Notes: a model not told the origin generated them from the sequence alone. 64,000 nucleotides of DNA from CAYZXL01 sp964482435 (GCA_964482435.1 CAYZXL010000018.1:11798-75797), one strand, 5' to 3'. Positions 26,797 to 36,350 are shown, counted from the first letter of the stretch. Translations and numbers: made by a program.

Positions 26797-27759
26797 TCAT
26801 CGCTTTTTGAGCTGGTCCAGGGCAACAGCGACTATGATTACCATGCCGACCGCGACTAACTCCCACTCTGGGGGGAACCCAAACAAAATCAGCCCGCACG
26901 GGATGATGCCAAGGATGGCTGCTCCGATGACCGTTCCGAGGACGCTTCCCTCACCGCCCATGAGACTCGTCCCGCCGACGATGACGGCGGCGATGACGCT
27001 CAGTTCCGAACCCACGCCGGCGGAAGGCTGGGCCGATCCGGAGCGAGCGGCAACGATCATTCCGGCAAGGGCCGCCAAGAATCCAGTAAGGGCATAGACG
27101 ACAAGCTTGACTCGATTAACCTTGATTCCAGAGAGCCTGGCAGCCTCCTCGTTCCCGCCGATGGCATAGATGTACCGGCCAATGGTTGTATGGCGCACGA
27201 GGAGGGAACCTGCGATTGCGACGGCGCCCATGATCCAGACCGGAACGGGGATCTGGAGCGCCTCGCCCTCTCCGAGGAATTTGACCAGGCTGCGGGGGAG
27301 ATTGCGGTACCAGCCCTTTGTGATAACGTAGGTCATTCCCCTGGCCATTCCCATCATGCCGAGGGTGGCGATGAAGGGGGGGATTCGCAGCCTGGTTATG
27401 GCGAGGCCGTTCAGGAGGCCGCAGGCTGCGCCGACGAGGAGCCCGGCTGCTACGGCGAGCCAGACGTTGACCTCAAACTCCACGAGCTTCCCCATGCAGC
27501 AGGCTGCGAGGGCAAGGACGGACCCGACGGAAAGGTCAATCCCTGCGGTGATAATGACCATAGTCATGCCGACGGCTATGATGGCAATCCAGGAGAACTG
27601 GCAGGCAACCCTCAACTGCTCCTCCGGGTCTCTGAACCGGGGCTTGAGGACGAAGAGGAGAAGGTAAACCGCCAGGAGGAAGAGGAAAATGCCGAACTCT
27701 CTGGCTCGGGTGAGGCGGCGTATGGCTCGTGCAGACTTTGCGTGGGATTGTTCGGACAT
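26797..27759 (-). CDS. Sugar ABC transporter permease, RbsC type
   Basis: A 320-residue integral membrane protein with about ten hydrophobic segments. It has the family motifs VGMTMVIITAGIDLSVGSVLAL and GNEEAARLSGIKVNRVK, which include the EAA-like coupling region for the ATPase. It forms the transmembrane channel of a monosaccharide importer of the Rbs/Xyl/Mgl class. It follows the ATPase gene by 24 bases. The substrate is not readable. Xylulokinase lies 14 kb away, which makes xylose or a related sugar a possibility only. Confidence 0.93.
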   Translation of the reverse strand: MSEQSHAKSARAIRRLTRAREFGIFLFLLAVYLLLFVLKPRFRDPEEQLRVACQFSWIAIIAVGMTMVIITAGIDLSVGSVLALAACCMGKLVEFEVNVWLAVAAGLLVGAACGLLNGLAITRLRIPPFIATLGMMGMARGMTYVITKGWYRNLPRSLVKFLGEGEALQIPVPVWIMGAVAIAGSLLVRHTTIGRYIYAIGGNEEAARLSGIKVNRVKLVVYALTGFLAALAGMIVAARSGSAQPSAGVGSELSVIAAVIVGGTSLMGGEGSVLGTVIGAAILGIIPCGLILFGFPPEWELVAVGMVIIVAVALDQLKKR

Positions 27760-27783
27760 GATCAGCTTGTTTCTGTCGGTCGG

Positions 27784-29322
27784 CTACCCCCCGGTAGCAG
27801 CCATCATGATTGTGTTCTGTGTGGCTTGTTCTCTGGTTAGCCTTGCGGTGATGGTTCCTTCGTGAAGGACTATGATTCTGTCGCTCATTGCCATGATCTC
27901 GGGAAGCTCGGAGGAGATCATGACGATTCCCACGCCGCTCGCCGCGAGCTTGCACATCAGGGAGTGAATGGCGGCTTTTGCGCCGACGTCAATTCCGCGG
28001 GTCGGCTCATCGAGAACGAGGACTTTTGGCCTGACTCCGAGCCACTTCGCGATGACAACCTTCTGCTGATTGCCGCCGCTGAGGTTGGCGACTTTCTGCT
28101 CGACGGAGGGTGTCCGGATATCAAGTTCCTGGACGCGGCGGACGGCGTCCTTTCTCTCTCTGGCTTTGCTGACAATGCCAGCTCTCGCGAAGTCTCTGAG
28201 ATGAGCGAGGGTGATGTTTTCCCTGACGGCCATGGAAAGAATGAGGGCCTGCAGTTTTCTGTCCTCGGGGACGAGTCCGAGTCCGCTGCGAATGGCGTCA
28301 ATGGGCGAGTTGATAGAGACTTTATGCCCCTCTACATAGACCTCGCCGGAATCCCTGGGGTCTACGCCGAAGATAGCGCGTGAGATCTCGGTTCGTCCTG
28401 CGCCCATGAGTCCGGCCATTCCAAGAATTTCCCCCTTTCTGACTGAGAAGGAGATGTCGGAGAAAGCTCCGTGCCGTGAAAAGCCCTCAACTCGGATTAC
28501 CTCTTCGCCGACGGGGACAGGCTCTTTCGGGAAGAGGTTGAGCGACCGCCCGACCATCATCTGCACGACCTTCTCTTTGTCCGCCTCGCTGATCGGCAAA
28601 TCCCCCACGTGCTTGCCGTCTCGCAAAACCGTTATGCGGTCGGCGACCTGAAAGACCTCCTCAAGCCTGTGCGTGATGTAGATGATGCCCACGCCTCTCT
28701 GCTTCAGCGCCGCAATGACCTGAAAGAGCGTGTTGACCTCGTGTTCGGAAAGCGCCGATGTCGGCTCATCCATGATGATGACTCGCGCGTCCGAGGAGAC
28801 CGCTCTTGCTATCTCGATCATCTGCTGCCCGGCTACGCTGAGGTCTCCGACGCGAGCCGACGGGTCGAAGCGTGCGCCAATTGTTCCCAGAGCGTGTCTC
28901 GCCTCCTCCCGCAGGCGCGGCCAGTTTACCATCGGAAGACCCTGGCGCTTGGGCAGGCGGCTGATGAATATGTTTTCGGCGACGCTCATGTTCGGGAAAA
29001 GGCTCAGTTCCTGATAGATGGCGGCGATGCCGAGGGCGCGAGCGTCCAGGGGGGAGCGGATGTGGACCCTCCGCCCACGAATGAATATCTCCCCCGCATC
29101 CGCATGATGTGCGCCGCACAGAATCTTGATAAGGGTGGACTTTCCCGCACCGTTTTCGCCGACGAGGGCAAGGACCTCTCCGGGGCAAATTCTCAGGCTG
29201 ACAGCGTCGAGTGCCTGGACGCCGGGAAAGGCTTTGCTTATATTTCTCATCTCCGCGGCGGGAGGGGCTGGTTCCCGCCGGTGGTCGGAGGAGGTGTTTT
29301 GGGGGTCTGACGTGTCGAGCAT
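27784..29322 (-). CDS. Sugar ABC transporter ATPase with two ABC domains, RbsA/MglA type
   Basis: A 512-residue protein. The first ABC domain has Walker A GENGAGKSTLIKIL, signature LSVAGQQMIEIARAV and Walker B VIIMDEPTSAL. The second has a degenerate Walker A (GLMGAGRTEISRAI), as is usual in this family, with signature LSGGNQQKVVIAKWL and Walker B VLVLDEPTRGID. It powers the importer whose permease and binding protein flank it in the order binding protein, ATPase, permease. Length is normal. The gap from the binding-protein gene is 110 bases. Confidence 0.95.
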   Translation of the reverse strand: MLDTSDPQNTSSDHRREPAPPAAEMRNISKAFPGVQALDAVSLRICPGEVLALVGENGAGKSTLIKILCGAHHADAGEIFIRGRRVHIRSPLDARALGIAAIYQELSLFPNMSVAENIFISRLPKRQGLPMVNWPRLREEARHALGTIGARFDPSARVGDLSVAGQQMIEIARAVSSDARVIIMDEPTSALSEHEVNTLFQVIAALKQRGVGIIYITHRLEEVFQVADRITVLRDGKHVGDLPISEADKEKVVQMMVGRSLNLFPKEPVPVGEEVIRVEGFSRHGAFSDISFSVRKGEILGMAGLMGAGRTEISRAIFGVDPRDSGEVYVEGHKVSINSPIDAIRSGLGLVPEDRKLQALILSMAVRENITLAHLRDFARAGIVSKARERKDAVRRVQELDIRTPSVEQKVANLSGGNQQKVVIAKWLGVRPKVLVLDEPTRGIDVGAKAAIHSLMCKLAASGVGIVMISSELPEIMAMSDRIIVLHEGTITARLTREQATQNTIMMAATGG

Positions 29323-29432
29323 GCGGTGTTACGGATTGTTCTCAGTTTTTGCGTGACACTGCGTCGCCTTTCCTGAGGCGCGAAAGGTCCGCGCCGGAAA
29401 AGCCAAACCGGCATCCGTCCTTCTTGCAAGAC

Positions 29433-30407
29433 TCATTCGTATTTCTGTTCGGTCGCCTTGAGGTTGTCCCTGGTGATTACCAGGACGCCGGTATCTATGA
29501 TCTTGTTTTCGGGCTTTTTCCCCTTATGGGCATTAAACAGGACTTTGATTGCCTGGTACCCCATGTCGAAGGGACGCTGGGCAACCGTCGCCTGAACGAC
29601 TCCTTCCTGGATGAGTTGTCTGCATTCGGGGGTATCGTCAAAGCCGACGATTTTGACTTTTCCGACCTTATTGGCGGCTTTGACGGCGCGAGCGGCGCCC
29701 GGAGCTCCCGGCGCGGATACTCCGAAGAAGCCTCCCAGGTCGGGATGAGCCAGAAGCAGGTTTTCGGCGATAGCTCTGGCTTTCTCGGAATCATCGTCGT
29801 CGGGCTCAGGGGGGAGGGCCTGCATGTCGGGGTAATTCTTCAATGCATCCCTGAACCCCTTGATCCTCTGATTGAGATTCAATGCACCGAGGCCGCCCGT
29901 GAGGATAGCGACCTTCCCTTTTCCTTCCATCAACTTTGCGAGGGTCTCGCCGGCGGTCCTGCCGGCTGCCTCATTATCGGTGCCAATGTAAGCGAGACGT
30001 TTGCTTTCGGGCGAATCGGAATCGAATGTGACGACAGGGACGCCCCGGTCAATGGCGCGGTTGATGACCCGGATGACGGCTGTGGGGTCGTTCGGGGAGA
30101 TCGCTATGCCGGCGACGCCTTTGAGAAGGAGATTTTCGATGATGTCAATCTGCTTGACGATGTCAGTGCTTGAGGGGCCCGTGAAAAGGTGCCCGACGTT
30201 TTCCTCTTTAGCAGCCTTTTCCATGCCGCGTCGGCAGGCTGTCCAGTAAATCTGACCTATGGACTTTGGCACGAGAGCGAAAACCGGCTTCTCTTCTTCC
30301 TTTGCTTTCTTTCGACATGCGCCAACAAAGGCTGTCAGAAAAATCAAGATGATGCAAAGGAACCAGAAGCGACCCTTGAACACCCGGCAAGCACCTGCGT
30401 CACTCAT
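29433..30407 (-). CDS. Sugar ABC transporter substrate-binding lipoprotein, RbsB type
   Basis: A 324-residue protein from ATG 30407, chosen over a longer open frame because AGGAGG lies nine bases upstream. A hydrophobic signal with lipobox LTAFVGAC indicates a lipoprotein. The body is a type I periplasmic binding protein: FALVPKSIGQIYWTACRRGMEKAAKEE, DIVKQIDIIENLLLKGVAGIAISPND, YIGTDNEAAGRTAGE, and VKIVGFDDTPECRQLIQEGVV. It captures a monosaccharide or related ligand for the importer encoded downstream. A Pro/Asp/Glu-rich insert near the middle (PPEPDDDDSEKA) is unusual. First gene of the importer operon. Confidence 0.93.
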   Translation of the reverse strand: MSDAGACRVFKGRFWFLCIILIFLTAFVGACRKKAKEEEKPVFALVPKSIGQIYWTACRRGMEKAAKEENVGHLFTGPSSTDIVKQIDIIENLLLKGVAGIAISPNDPTAVIRVINRAIDRGVPVVTFDSDSPESKRLAYIGTDNEAAGRTAGETLAKLMEGKGKVAILTGGLGALNLNQRIKGFRDALKNYPDMQALPPEPDDDDSEKARAIAENLLLAHPDLGGFFGVSAPGAPGAARAVKAANKVGKVKIVGFDDTPECRQLIQEGVVQATVAQRPFDMGYQAIKVLFNAHKGKKPENKIIDTGVLVITRDNLKATEQKYE

Positions 30408-30705
30408 GAGATGTACCTCCTGCGTTGAATTGTTGCCTACGGACAAAGAAAACAGATACTCCTCTGGACCGCGTCGCCGAGGATTTTATTCCGGCCAAAA
30501 GCGACTCACGATAACGGATCGGCGAATGCGACCGGGACGGATGCTACCAAAAACGCGTGCTCAATAGAAGGAATTTCCGAGTGTGTGCGACTGGCAGCGC
30601 AGTCGGCTTCGGAAACAAGGCACGGGCGCCAGCGGCACGGTGCAGATGCGTTATATGGCGAGTTATCGAGCGGAACCAGCTACAGGGCGGCTGGTCGCGC
30701 AAGGG
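30408..30705. other. Intergenic region upstream of the sugar importer
   Basis: About 300 bases between the radical SAM gene end and the importer. No gene seen. It should hold the importer promoter on the minus strand, but no convincing -35/-10 pair was found. Confidence 0.4.
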
Positions 30706-31683
30706 TCACTGTTCCTCGGTGTCGCCGAGCAAAATCCGCCGCAGAGAGAAAATCTCCGGGTCTATCGGCACATTCTGGAGCCAGCCGCAGGTCAATCCTA
30801 AATCGCCCATAATTTTTCTGGCGCGGGCATACTCCGCTCGGGTTATTCTGCGGTTCAGTTCGGGAAACTCATCCGCCCTGTACTGCGGAAAGTACTGGCT
30901 CATGAGGCTGGTATAGGTATTCACGGATACCTTCTCCGCGAGGAATCTCAGGACACCTTCGCTCCCCGCAATGTCGTTTGGCAGAATAAGGTGGCGGACA
31001 AGCAGCCCGCGCGTGGCAACCCCCTGAGAATCCATCTGGAGGTCTCCAACCTGGCGATGCATCTCGAGAATGGATTCCCGGTTGATCCGCGGGTAGTCCG
31101 GGGCGGACGAGTATTTTCTTGCGTTCTCCTCGTTTCCGTATTTCATGTCGGGCATGTAGATGTCAATGATGCCGTCCCACAACTTCAGCATCTCAAGCGA
31201 TTCGTATCCACCATCGTTATAGACGATGGGAATGTTCAAGCCGCCCTCGTAAGCTCTCAGAAGGGCAGCCATAATCTGCGGGCACAGATGCGTCGGCGTC
31301 ACCAGATTGATGTTATGAGCGCCCCTCTTCTGCAAGCCAAGCATCTGTTGGGCCAGCTCTTCCTCCGAGACGACGTACCCATTCTTCTCCTGGCTTATGC
31401 TGTAATTCTGGCAGAAGACACATTTCAGATTGCACGATGAAAAGAATATCGTCCCCGACCCGCGATAGCCCGAGATCGGCGGCTCCTCGCCGAAGTGCAG
31501 CGACGCAGTCGAGACCATAATCTCTTTCCCAAGCCGACAGACTCCCTTCTCGCCTTTCAGGCGGTTCACGCCGCAATTGCGCGGACAGATCGAGCACTTC
31601 TCGAGAAGAGAGCGGGCTTCTTTCACCCGCTCGCTGAGAAGCTTGATTTTGTTTTTGACGTCATTCATGAAGTCTTTTTTCAT
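30706..31683 (-). CDS. Radical SAM protein, PflA-like
   Basis: A 325-residue protein. The radical SAM cluster motif is CNLKCVFCQN (CxxxCxxC). An N-terminal region has CSICPRNCGVNR plus GVCRLG, a cysteine set typical of COG1313-type PflA-like proteins. The remaining TIM-barrel includes IVYNDGGYESLEML and IDIYMPDMKYGNEENARKYS. Such enzymes generate a 5'-deoxyadenosyl radical; relatives include glycyl-radical activases and AmmeMemoRadiSam-linked proteins. No partner enzyme for activation is adjacent, so the substrate is unknown. Confidence 0.9.
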   Translation of the reverse strand: MKKDFMNDVKNKIKLLSERVKEARSLLEKCSICPRNCGVNRLKGEKGVCRLGKEIMVSTASLHFGEEPPISGYRGSGTIFFSSCNLKCVFCQNYSISQEKNGYVVSEEELAQQMLGLQKRGAHNINLVTPTHLCPQIMAALLRAYEGGLNIPIVYNDGGYESLEMLKLWDGIIDIYMPDMKYGNEENARKYSSAPDYPRINRESILEMHRQVGDLQMDSQGVATRGLLVRHLILPNDIAGSEGVLRFLAEKVSVNTYTSLMSQYFPQYRADEFPELNRRITRAEYARARKIMGDLGLTCGWLQNVPIDPEIFSLRRILLGDTEEQ

Positions 31684-31722
31684 TGCTCGCTGCCGGCAAA
31701 AACGTAGCCCGGGCCGCGGTCT

Positions 31723-32592
31723 CTATCGCTCACCGTCGCTCGTTTTGCCGACCGCCGCCTCACGCAGGCTGGCACGATAGGTCGTGCGAGGCCCTCGATC
31801 ATCAGTCTCGCCCGCCAGTGTCAATACTCTGACCTCCGGCGGACAGAGGAATCGTAACGGAAACGCACAGGTCCCGATTCCACTGTGGATGCAAAGCACC
31901 GAACTTCCCTCCTTCATAATCCCCCGGCAGTAGCGGCGCGAAACCTCCGATTTCACATATAGCGCCCCAATCAGCGGCAGCCTGACCTGGCCGCCGTGCG
32001 TATCGCCGCAGAGCATCAACGAGTATCCCAGCGCCCTCGCCAGCCGCGCCACATCCGGCCCGTGCGACAATAGAATCTTGAAGTTTCCGTCGGGTATCTG
32101 GGACGTAACCGAGATCAAAGCTCGCGTCGCTCGTCTCAAATTCAAGCCGTCAATTCCCGCGAACCAGAGAGAATCGCCTCCGACGACGAGGCGTTTCGTC
32201 CTTCCGGACAGAACTTCGATTCCCGCCCTCTGAATCCCTCTGATCGTTTCGCGACTATCTTTGTTCCCAAGGACGCCGAGCATTCCGAACCGCGACTTGA
32301 TGCATCGCGCGATTTCCTCAAGAGCCTTTTCGACCTTATGCTCTCTCGTCGTCTTTCGCCGCTTGTAGTCGCCCGTGAACAGAAAAAGGTCTGCGTTGAT
32401 CGCGCGAAGCAACCGGCAAAGCCGCTTCTCCTGGCGCCCAAAACCGGAGGAATGCAGGTCCGAAATATGGACGATTTTGAATCCGTCGAAAGCCGCAGGC
32501 AAACCCGGTAAGGGAATTCGGTCTCGACGAAGCTGTATCCGTTGAGCCTCTACGTAGGCGTACAGCACTATCAGCAAAGCAGCCCACAACAT
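31723..32592 (-). CDS. Membrane-anchored metallophosphoesterase, YkuE/YaeI-like
   Basis: A 289-residue protein with an N-terminal hydrophobic anchor (LWAALLIVLYAYVEA). The calcineurin-like motifs appear in order: DLH in IVHISDLHSSGFG, GD in LFTGDYK, GN in LGVLGNKDS, H in LLSHGPD and GDTHGGQ. The third motif is normally GNHD; here it is GNKD, replacing the catalytic/metal-region histidine. Family members hydrolyse phosphoesters, some acting on lipids or UDP-sugars at the membrane. The Lys change may alter or abolish activity. The product ends in a basic, variable tail. Confidence 0.85.
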   Translation of the reverse strand: MLWAALLIVLYAYVEAQRIQLRRDRIPLPGLPAAFDGFKIVHISDLHSSGFGRQEKRLCRLLRAINADLFLFTGDYKRRKTTREHKVEKALEEIARCIKSRFGMLGVLGNKDSRETIRGIQRAGIEVLSGRTKRLVVGGDSLWFAGIDGLNLRRATRALISVTSQIPDGNFKILLSHGPDVARLARALGYSLMLCGDTHGGQVRLPLIGALYVKSEVSRRYCRGIMKEGSSVLCIHSGIGTCAFPLRFLCPPEVRVLTLAGETDDRGPRTTYRASLREAAVGKTSDGER

Positions 32593-32700
32593 GGCTTCAT
32601 CCCGACTTTCGACTTCTGCTCAGCGAGGCCGCCAGCGACCATCAGTGCGTCCAACCCTGGCATCCTCGACATAACCTCCACGGCCATGACGGAGACATCC

Positions 32701-33969
32701 TCACGACATCCTGAGAACCTCGACCGGTTCCAGTGACGCCGCTCTTTTCGCTGGCAGGATGCTCGATGCAATTCCCACCGCAATCGAGACCGCCGCTGCA
32801 ATGAGAATGGAGGAAGCGGAAAAGATGACATGCCAGCGTATGATGCTCGCCTCCACTAACTTCGCCAGCCCGATCCCCAGCCCAATTCCAATCAAGCCTC
32901 CTGTTGCGCAAAGAAGAACGCCTTCCAGTCCGAATTGCAGGCCGACGGCTGTTTTGGTTGCGCCTTCCGTTCTTCGTATTGCTATCTCCCTGTACCTCTC
33001 CCTTACCGAAAGAAGCCTGATCGTCGTAATCATGACCGCCGCCACGACGATAATCACTATCCAGATAACGTTACTGTATCCTGTGAAGTCGTGGAGGGAC
33101 CTGAGCGTCTCCAGAATCCATTCCTTTTGCGACACAACTACTACATATCCCTCCTTGGGGTCAAAAATGTTGTCGAGCTTTTGCATCGCCCGCTCGACGA
33201 GGTCGGCATCTTTGACCCTGATCAGGACGGTGTCAATGGTATCGCCTTGCTGCCATATCAGGCCGAGCGGAACGTAGATGTTTTTGAACTCAAGCCGACT
33301 GGGAAAGACGGCGCGCGACATCGCAACTGTGTCAATCGGCCCGCTAGCCTTTCTGATCGTGAAGGGGTCCTCGACGACGCCGATGACTTTCAGCCGCCAC
33401 CTGGACTTTCCGCGAACAATCTCCAGTTCCTTTCCGGTGGCGCGCCCCTTCCCCAAAAGGTCATTCGCCATTGCTGAATCCATCACGCACACCGGCACCT
33501 TCTGAGAAACCTCCTCGTCCCGGAAGAATCGTCCCTCTTTCATCCCGAGATGGAGCGTTCTGGCGAACTCCGCCGTCGTGCCGATGACGGTGGCGGTTCT
33601 GGAAGCTGCACCTGGCGGAAAAGACGCGGAGTGCCGCTTGTGAACCGCAGGAGCTACTGCTCTCACGTCGGCGCGCAGTTCGTTCCTGATTTGCTCGAGG
33701 TGAGACATGCTGAGAGACTTCGACTTGAACACCGGGCCGAGGTCCGGCATCAGGTTATGCACCACGACGACGTCGAGCCCGAGCTTTGATAGGTCCTGTT
33801 GTATCCGCTCCCTTCCGCCTTTCAGAATCGCCATGGAAGCGACGACGCAGGCGATTCCGATGGAAGCCGTCAGAACCGTCAAGGCCGACCTCAGCGGACG
33901 CTGAAGCACGCCTGACATGGCAATGCTCGTGCTCGATCGTATTGCTCGGATTAGACACCTCACGAACAC
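32701..33969 (-). CDS. FtsX/MacB-type ABC transporter permease
   Basis: A 422-residue protein from GTG 33969, behind AAAGGAGG; an in-frame start at 34020 would add 17 residues. The layout is classic MacB/LolCE-like: a first TM helix (SALTVLTASIGIACVVASMAIL), a large periplasmic MacB-PCD domain, and three C-terminal TM helices (WIVIIVVAAVMITTIRLLSV, GVLLCATGGLIGIGLGIGLA, ILIAAAVSIAVGIASSIL), ending PAKRAASLEPVEVLRMS. It likely couples ATP hydrolysis to extrusion or lipoprotein handling. No cognate ATPase lies next to it, so the partner must be elsewhere. Confidence 0.9.
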   Translation of the reverse strand: MFVRCLIRAIRSSTSIAMSGVLQRPLRSALTVLTASIGIACVVASMAILKGGRERIQQDLSKLGLDVVVVHNLMPDLGPVFKSKSLSMSHLEQIRNELRADVRAVAPAVHKRHSASFPPGAASRTATVIGTTAEFARTLHLGMKEGRFFRDEEVSQKVPVCVMDSAMANDLLGKGRATGKELEIVRGKSRWRLKVIGVVEDPFTIRKASGPIDTVAMSRAVFPSRLEFKNIYVPLGLIWQQGDTIDTVLIRVKDADLVERAMQKLDNIFDPKEGYVVVVSQKEWILETLRSLHDFTGYSNVIWIVIIVVAAVMITTIRLLSVRERYREIAIRRTEGATKTAVGLQFGLEGVLLCATGGLIGIGLGIGLAKLVEASIIRWHVIFSASSILIAAAVSIAVGIASSILPAKRAASLEPVEVLRMS

Positions 33970-34068
33970 TCCTCGCCTCCTTTCGTCGCCCGCCATTGTC
34001 GCAGGACGCGGGCAGGGCACCTCAAAGCATAGCCGACTCTTCTCTGCCGTTCAAGCCACGACAAGTTT

Positions 34069-34322
34069 TGGGTGTGGCTGTATTCTGGTGGTGTGATCTT
34101 GCTGAAGAGGCGCCGCGGGCGCCACGAGAAGCCCCGCTAAAGCGGGCTGGGGTCTGGGAAAAAGGTGGTCTCTGCGACCCCCGGCTGAAGCAGGGGGCTA
34201 AGGACGGTGCCGGCTAAAGGCCGGCAGAGGGGCTATCGGAGGGTGCTTCTGGTCACCACTTCGCTCATCGTCCGCGACCGTTGACCCGCGCCAGAAGTAC
34301 CACTGAAATGCAGCCACACCCA
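34069..34322. mobile_element. MITE-like non-coding element with terminal inverted repeats and nested hairpins
   Basis: Ends are TGGGTGTGGCTGTATT (34069-34084) and its inverted partner (34307-34322), 15 of 16 matching. Inside are three hairpin motifs of the CCxGCTAAAGCxGG kind: near 34133-34150, 34180-34200 and 34210-34230. It has no open frame. No target-site duplication was identified. It occupies the gap between the divergent FtsX-type gene and the archaemetzincin gene. Confidence 0.55.
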
Positions 34323-34359
34323 CAGCCTTTCTTCACCTCGACGAGCAAAATATCTCTTG

Positions 34360-34393
34360 ATGGTGATTCGAGCGCGTGTAGTATATTAGCTGC
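34360..34393 (+). promoter_or_regulatory. Possible promoter of the archaemetzincin-sucCD operon
   Basis: TTGATG, a 19-base spacer and TATATT near 34360-34391 lie about 75 bases upstream of ATG 34465. The spacing is longer than ideal, so this is a weak call. Confidence 0.3.
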
Positions 34394-34464
34394 GAGGTTC
34401 ACCCACGCCCGAGAAGGCGACGCGCGCAGGTTTGGTTCAATGCGGGGCGGGCCTCTTTTGAGCT

Positions 34465-35187
34465 ATGGCAAAAACGCTTCTCCGGAACATCGCCATGTTT
34501 GCCATTATTTCCGCTTTTTCCCCGACGGGTTGCGCGGGAAAAAGCCCGCAGCCCGGCCATTTCGTCCTTCAGCCGCTCGGGAACGTTGATGACAAGCTGC
34601 TTGCTCTCATGGGCCGCTTCGCGGAAATAGCGTATGGCCGCTCCTGCAAAGTGGCGAAGCCGCGGGAGCTTCCCCCCTCCGCATACGACGCCAGAAGAAA
34701 CCAGTATCGAGCTGGTGAGCTTCTTTCGCTCCTCAAGGAGCTTTCCCCGACGGGAGCAGCGAAGATTGTCGGCGTCACCGACAAGGACATTTTCACCCGG
34801 GAAATGAATTTCATCTTTGGTCTCGCCGACGTTCGGGGGAAAGCCTGCATCGTCTCGACCTGCCGCCTCCACGAGTCCTTTTGGCGACACCCCGAAAACG
34901 ATGTCCTTTTTCGCCGAAGGGCCCTGAAGATTGTGTATCATGAGCTGGGGCACACCTTCGGCATGGACCACTGTGATAAGATTGAGTGCGCCATGTGCTA
35001 TCATAACAGTCTGCCGGAGCTTGACGCCTCATACGTATGGTTCTGTCCGTCGTGCACCCGAAAACTTGAAAAGCTCGTCGGGGACTTTCCCGATGATAGG
35101 AACGTAAAGCTTGCCGAGCTCTTGATCGAAATCGGTCTTCCCGGCGATGCGAAACTCTACCGGCCAGGTGAGGGCGTGAGACGGTAA
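34465..35187 (+). CDS. amzA: Archaemetzincin-family zinc metalloprotease, predicted lipoprotein
   Basis: A 240-residue protein with the full archaemetzincin signature: HELGHTFGMDHC, then CAMCYHNSLPELD and FCPSC. The active-site zinc is bound by the three His; the Cys set binds a second zinc. The N-terminus is a lipoprotein-like signal (AMFAIISAFSPTGC), so the enzyme is probably tethered at the cell surface or periplasm, unlike most cytosolic family members. Its TAA stop overlaps the sucC ATG by one base (TAATG), implying translational coupling to succinyl-CoA ligase. Substrates of this family are largely unknown. Confidence 0.9.
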   Translation: MAKTLLRNIAMFAIISAFSPTGCAGKSPQPGHFVLQPLGNVDDKLLALMGRFAEIAYGRSCKVAKPRELPPSAYDARRNQYRAGELLSLLKELSPTGAAKIVGVTDKDIFTREMNFIFGLADVRGKACIVSTCRLHESFWRHPENDVLFRRRALKIVYHELGHTFGMDHCDKIECAMCYHNSLPELDASYVWFCPSCTRKLEKLVGDFPDDRNVKLAELLIEIGLPGDAKLYRPGEGVRR

Positions 35188-36350
35188 TGCTTATCCACGA
35201 ATATCAGGCAAAAGAAATTCTCAGAAAGTACGGCGTCCCGGCTTCGCCGGGCAAGCCGGCCTTCTCGGTAACTGAGGCGGTGGAAGCCGCTAAAGAAATC
35301 GGTGGCGAGGCATGGGCGGTCAAAGCTCAAGTCCATGCGGGGGGAAGAGGAAAAGGCGGGGGCATCAAGCTCGCTGGAAGTATTGACCAGGTCCAAGAGT
35401 ATGCCTCCCGGATGCTTGGTATGAAACTCGTCACTCACCAAACCGGCCCCGAAGGAAAGATTGTCCGGCGATTGCTCGTTGAGAAGGCCGCTAACTACAG
35501 CAAGGAGTTTTACGTCGGGATGGTCGTGGATAGGAAGCTCGCGCGCCCCGTCGTCATGGCGAGCGCGGAAGGAGGCATTGACATCGAGGAGGTTGCCGCC
35601 AGAAGCCCTGAGAAGATTCTCAAGGAGGCGGTTGACCCCGCAATCGGGCTTCAGCCGTACCAGACCAGAAAGCTCGCGTTCGCCCTCAGTCTCGACAAAG
35701 AATTGGTGAGAAGCTTCTGCGCGATTCTGTGTTCGCTGTACCAGATTTTCGTCGAGAAGGACTGTTCGCTCGTCGAGATTAACCCGCTTGTTCTCACCGA
35801 TGGCGGGCAGTTGCAGCCTCTCGACGCCAAGATTTCTTTCGACGACAACGCTCTCTATCGCCATCCCGACATTCTCGCCCTCCGTGACATCGAGGAGGAA
35901 GACCCCATTGAAGCGAGGGCTAAAGAGAGCGGATTGAGCTACGTCCGCCTCGACGGGAACATCGGCTGCATGGTGAACGGCGCTGGGCTTGCCATGTCCA
36001 CCCTCGACATCATCAAGCATTTTGGCGCCATGCCCGCGAACTTCCTTGACGTCGGAGGCGGAGCGTCAACCGAAGCGGTTACCGAAGCTTTCAAGCTCAT
36101 CCTCGCCGACGAGAGGGTCAAGGCTGTCCTCGTCAACATTTTCGGCGGGATAATGAAATGCGACGTGATCGCCAACGGCATCATCGCCGCTGTCAAGCAA
36201 GTCGGGATAGATGTTCCCCTTGTGGTTCGCCTCGAGGGGACAAACGTCGAGCTTGGCAAAAAGATTCTGGAAGATTCCGGGCTTCCTCTCGTAACCGCAA
36301 CCGGAATGACCGACGCCGCCCAGAAGGTCGTGGAGGCTTCCCGGCGCTGA
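35187..36350 (+). CDS. sucC: Succinyl-CoA ligase, beta subunit
   Basis: A 387-residue protein with ATP-grasp domain text WAVKAQVHAGGRGKGGGIKLA, LVEKAANYSKEFYVGMVVDRK, VEINPLVLTDGG and the C-terminal ligase domain NGAGLAMSTLDIIKHFGAMPANFLDVGGGA. It forms the TCA-cycle enzyme interconverting succinyl-CoA and succinate with nucleotide phosphorylation. Length is normal. It overlaps the archaemetzincin stop and is followed by sucD after 65 bases. No damage is seen. Confidence 0.97.
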   Translation: MLIHEYQAKEILRKYGVPASPGKPAFSVTEAVEAAKEIGGEAWAVKAQVHAGGRGKGGGIKLAGSIDQVQEYASRMLGMKLVTHQTGPEGKIVRRLLVEKAANYSKEFYVGMVVDRKLARPVVMASAEGGIDIEEVAARSPEKILKEAVDPAIGLQPYQTRKLAFALSLDKELVRSFCAILCSLYQIFVEKDCSLVEINPLVLTDGGQLQPLDAKISFDDNALYRHPDILALRDIEEEDPIEARAKESGLSYVRLDGNIGCMVNGAGLAMSTLDIIKHFGAMPANFLDVGGGASTEAVTEAFKLILADERVKAVLVNIFGGIMKCDVIANGIIAAVKQVGIDVPLVVRLEGTNVELGKKILEDSGLPLVTATGMTDAAQKVVEASRR

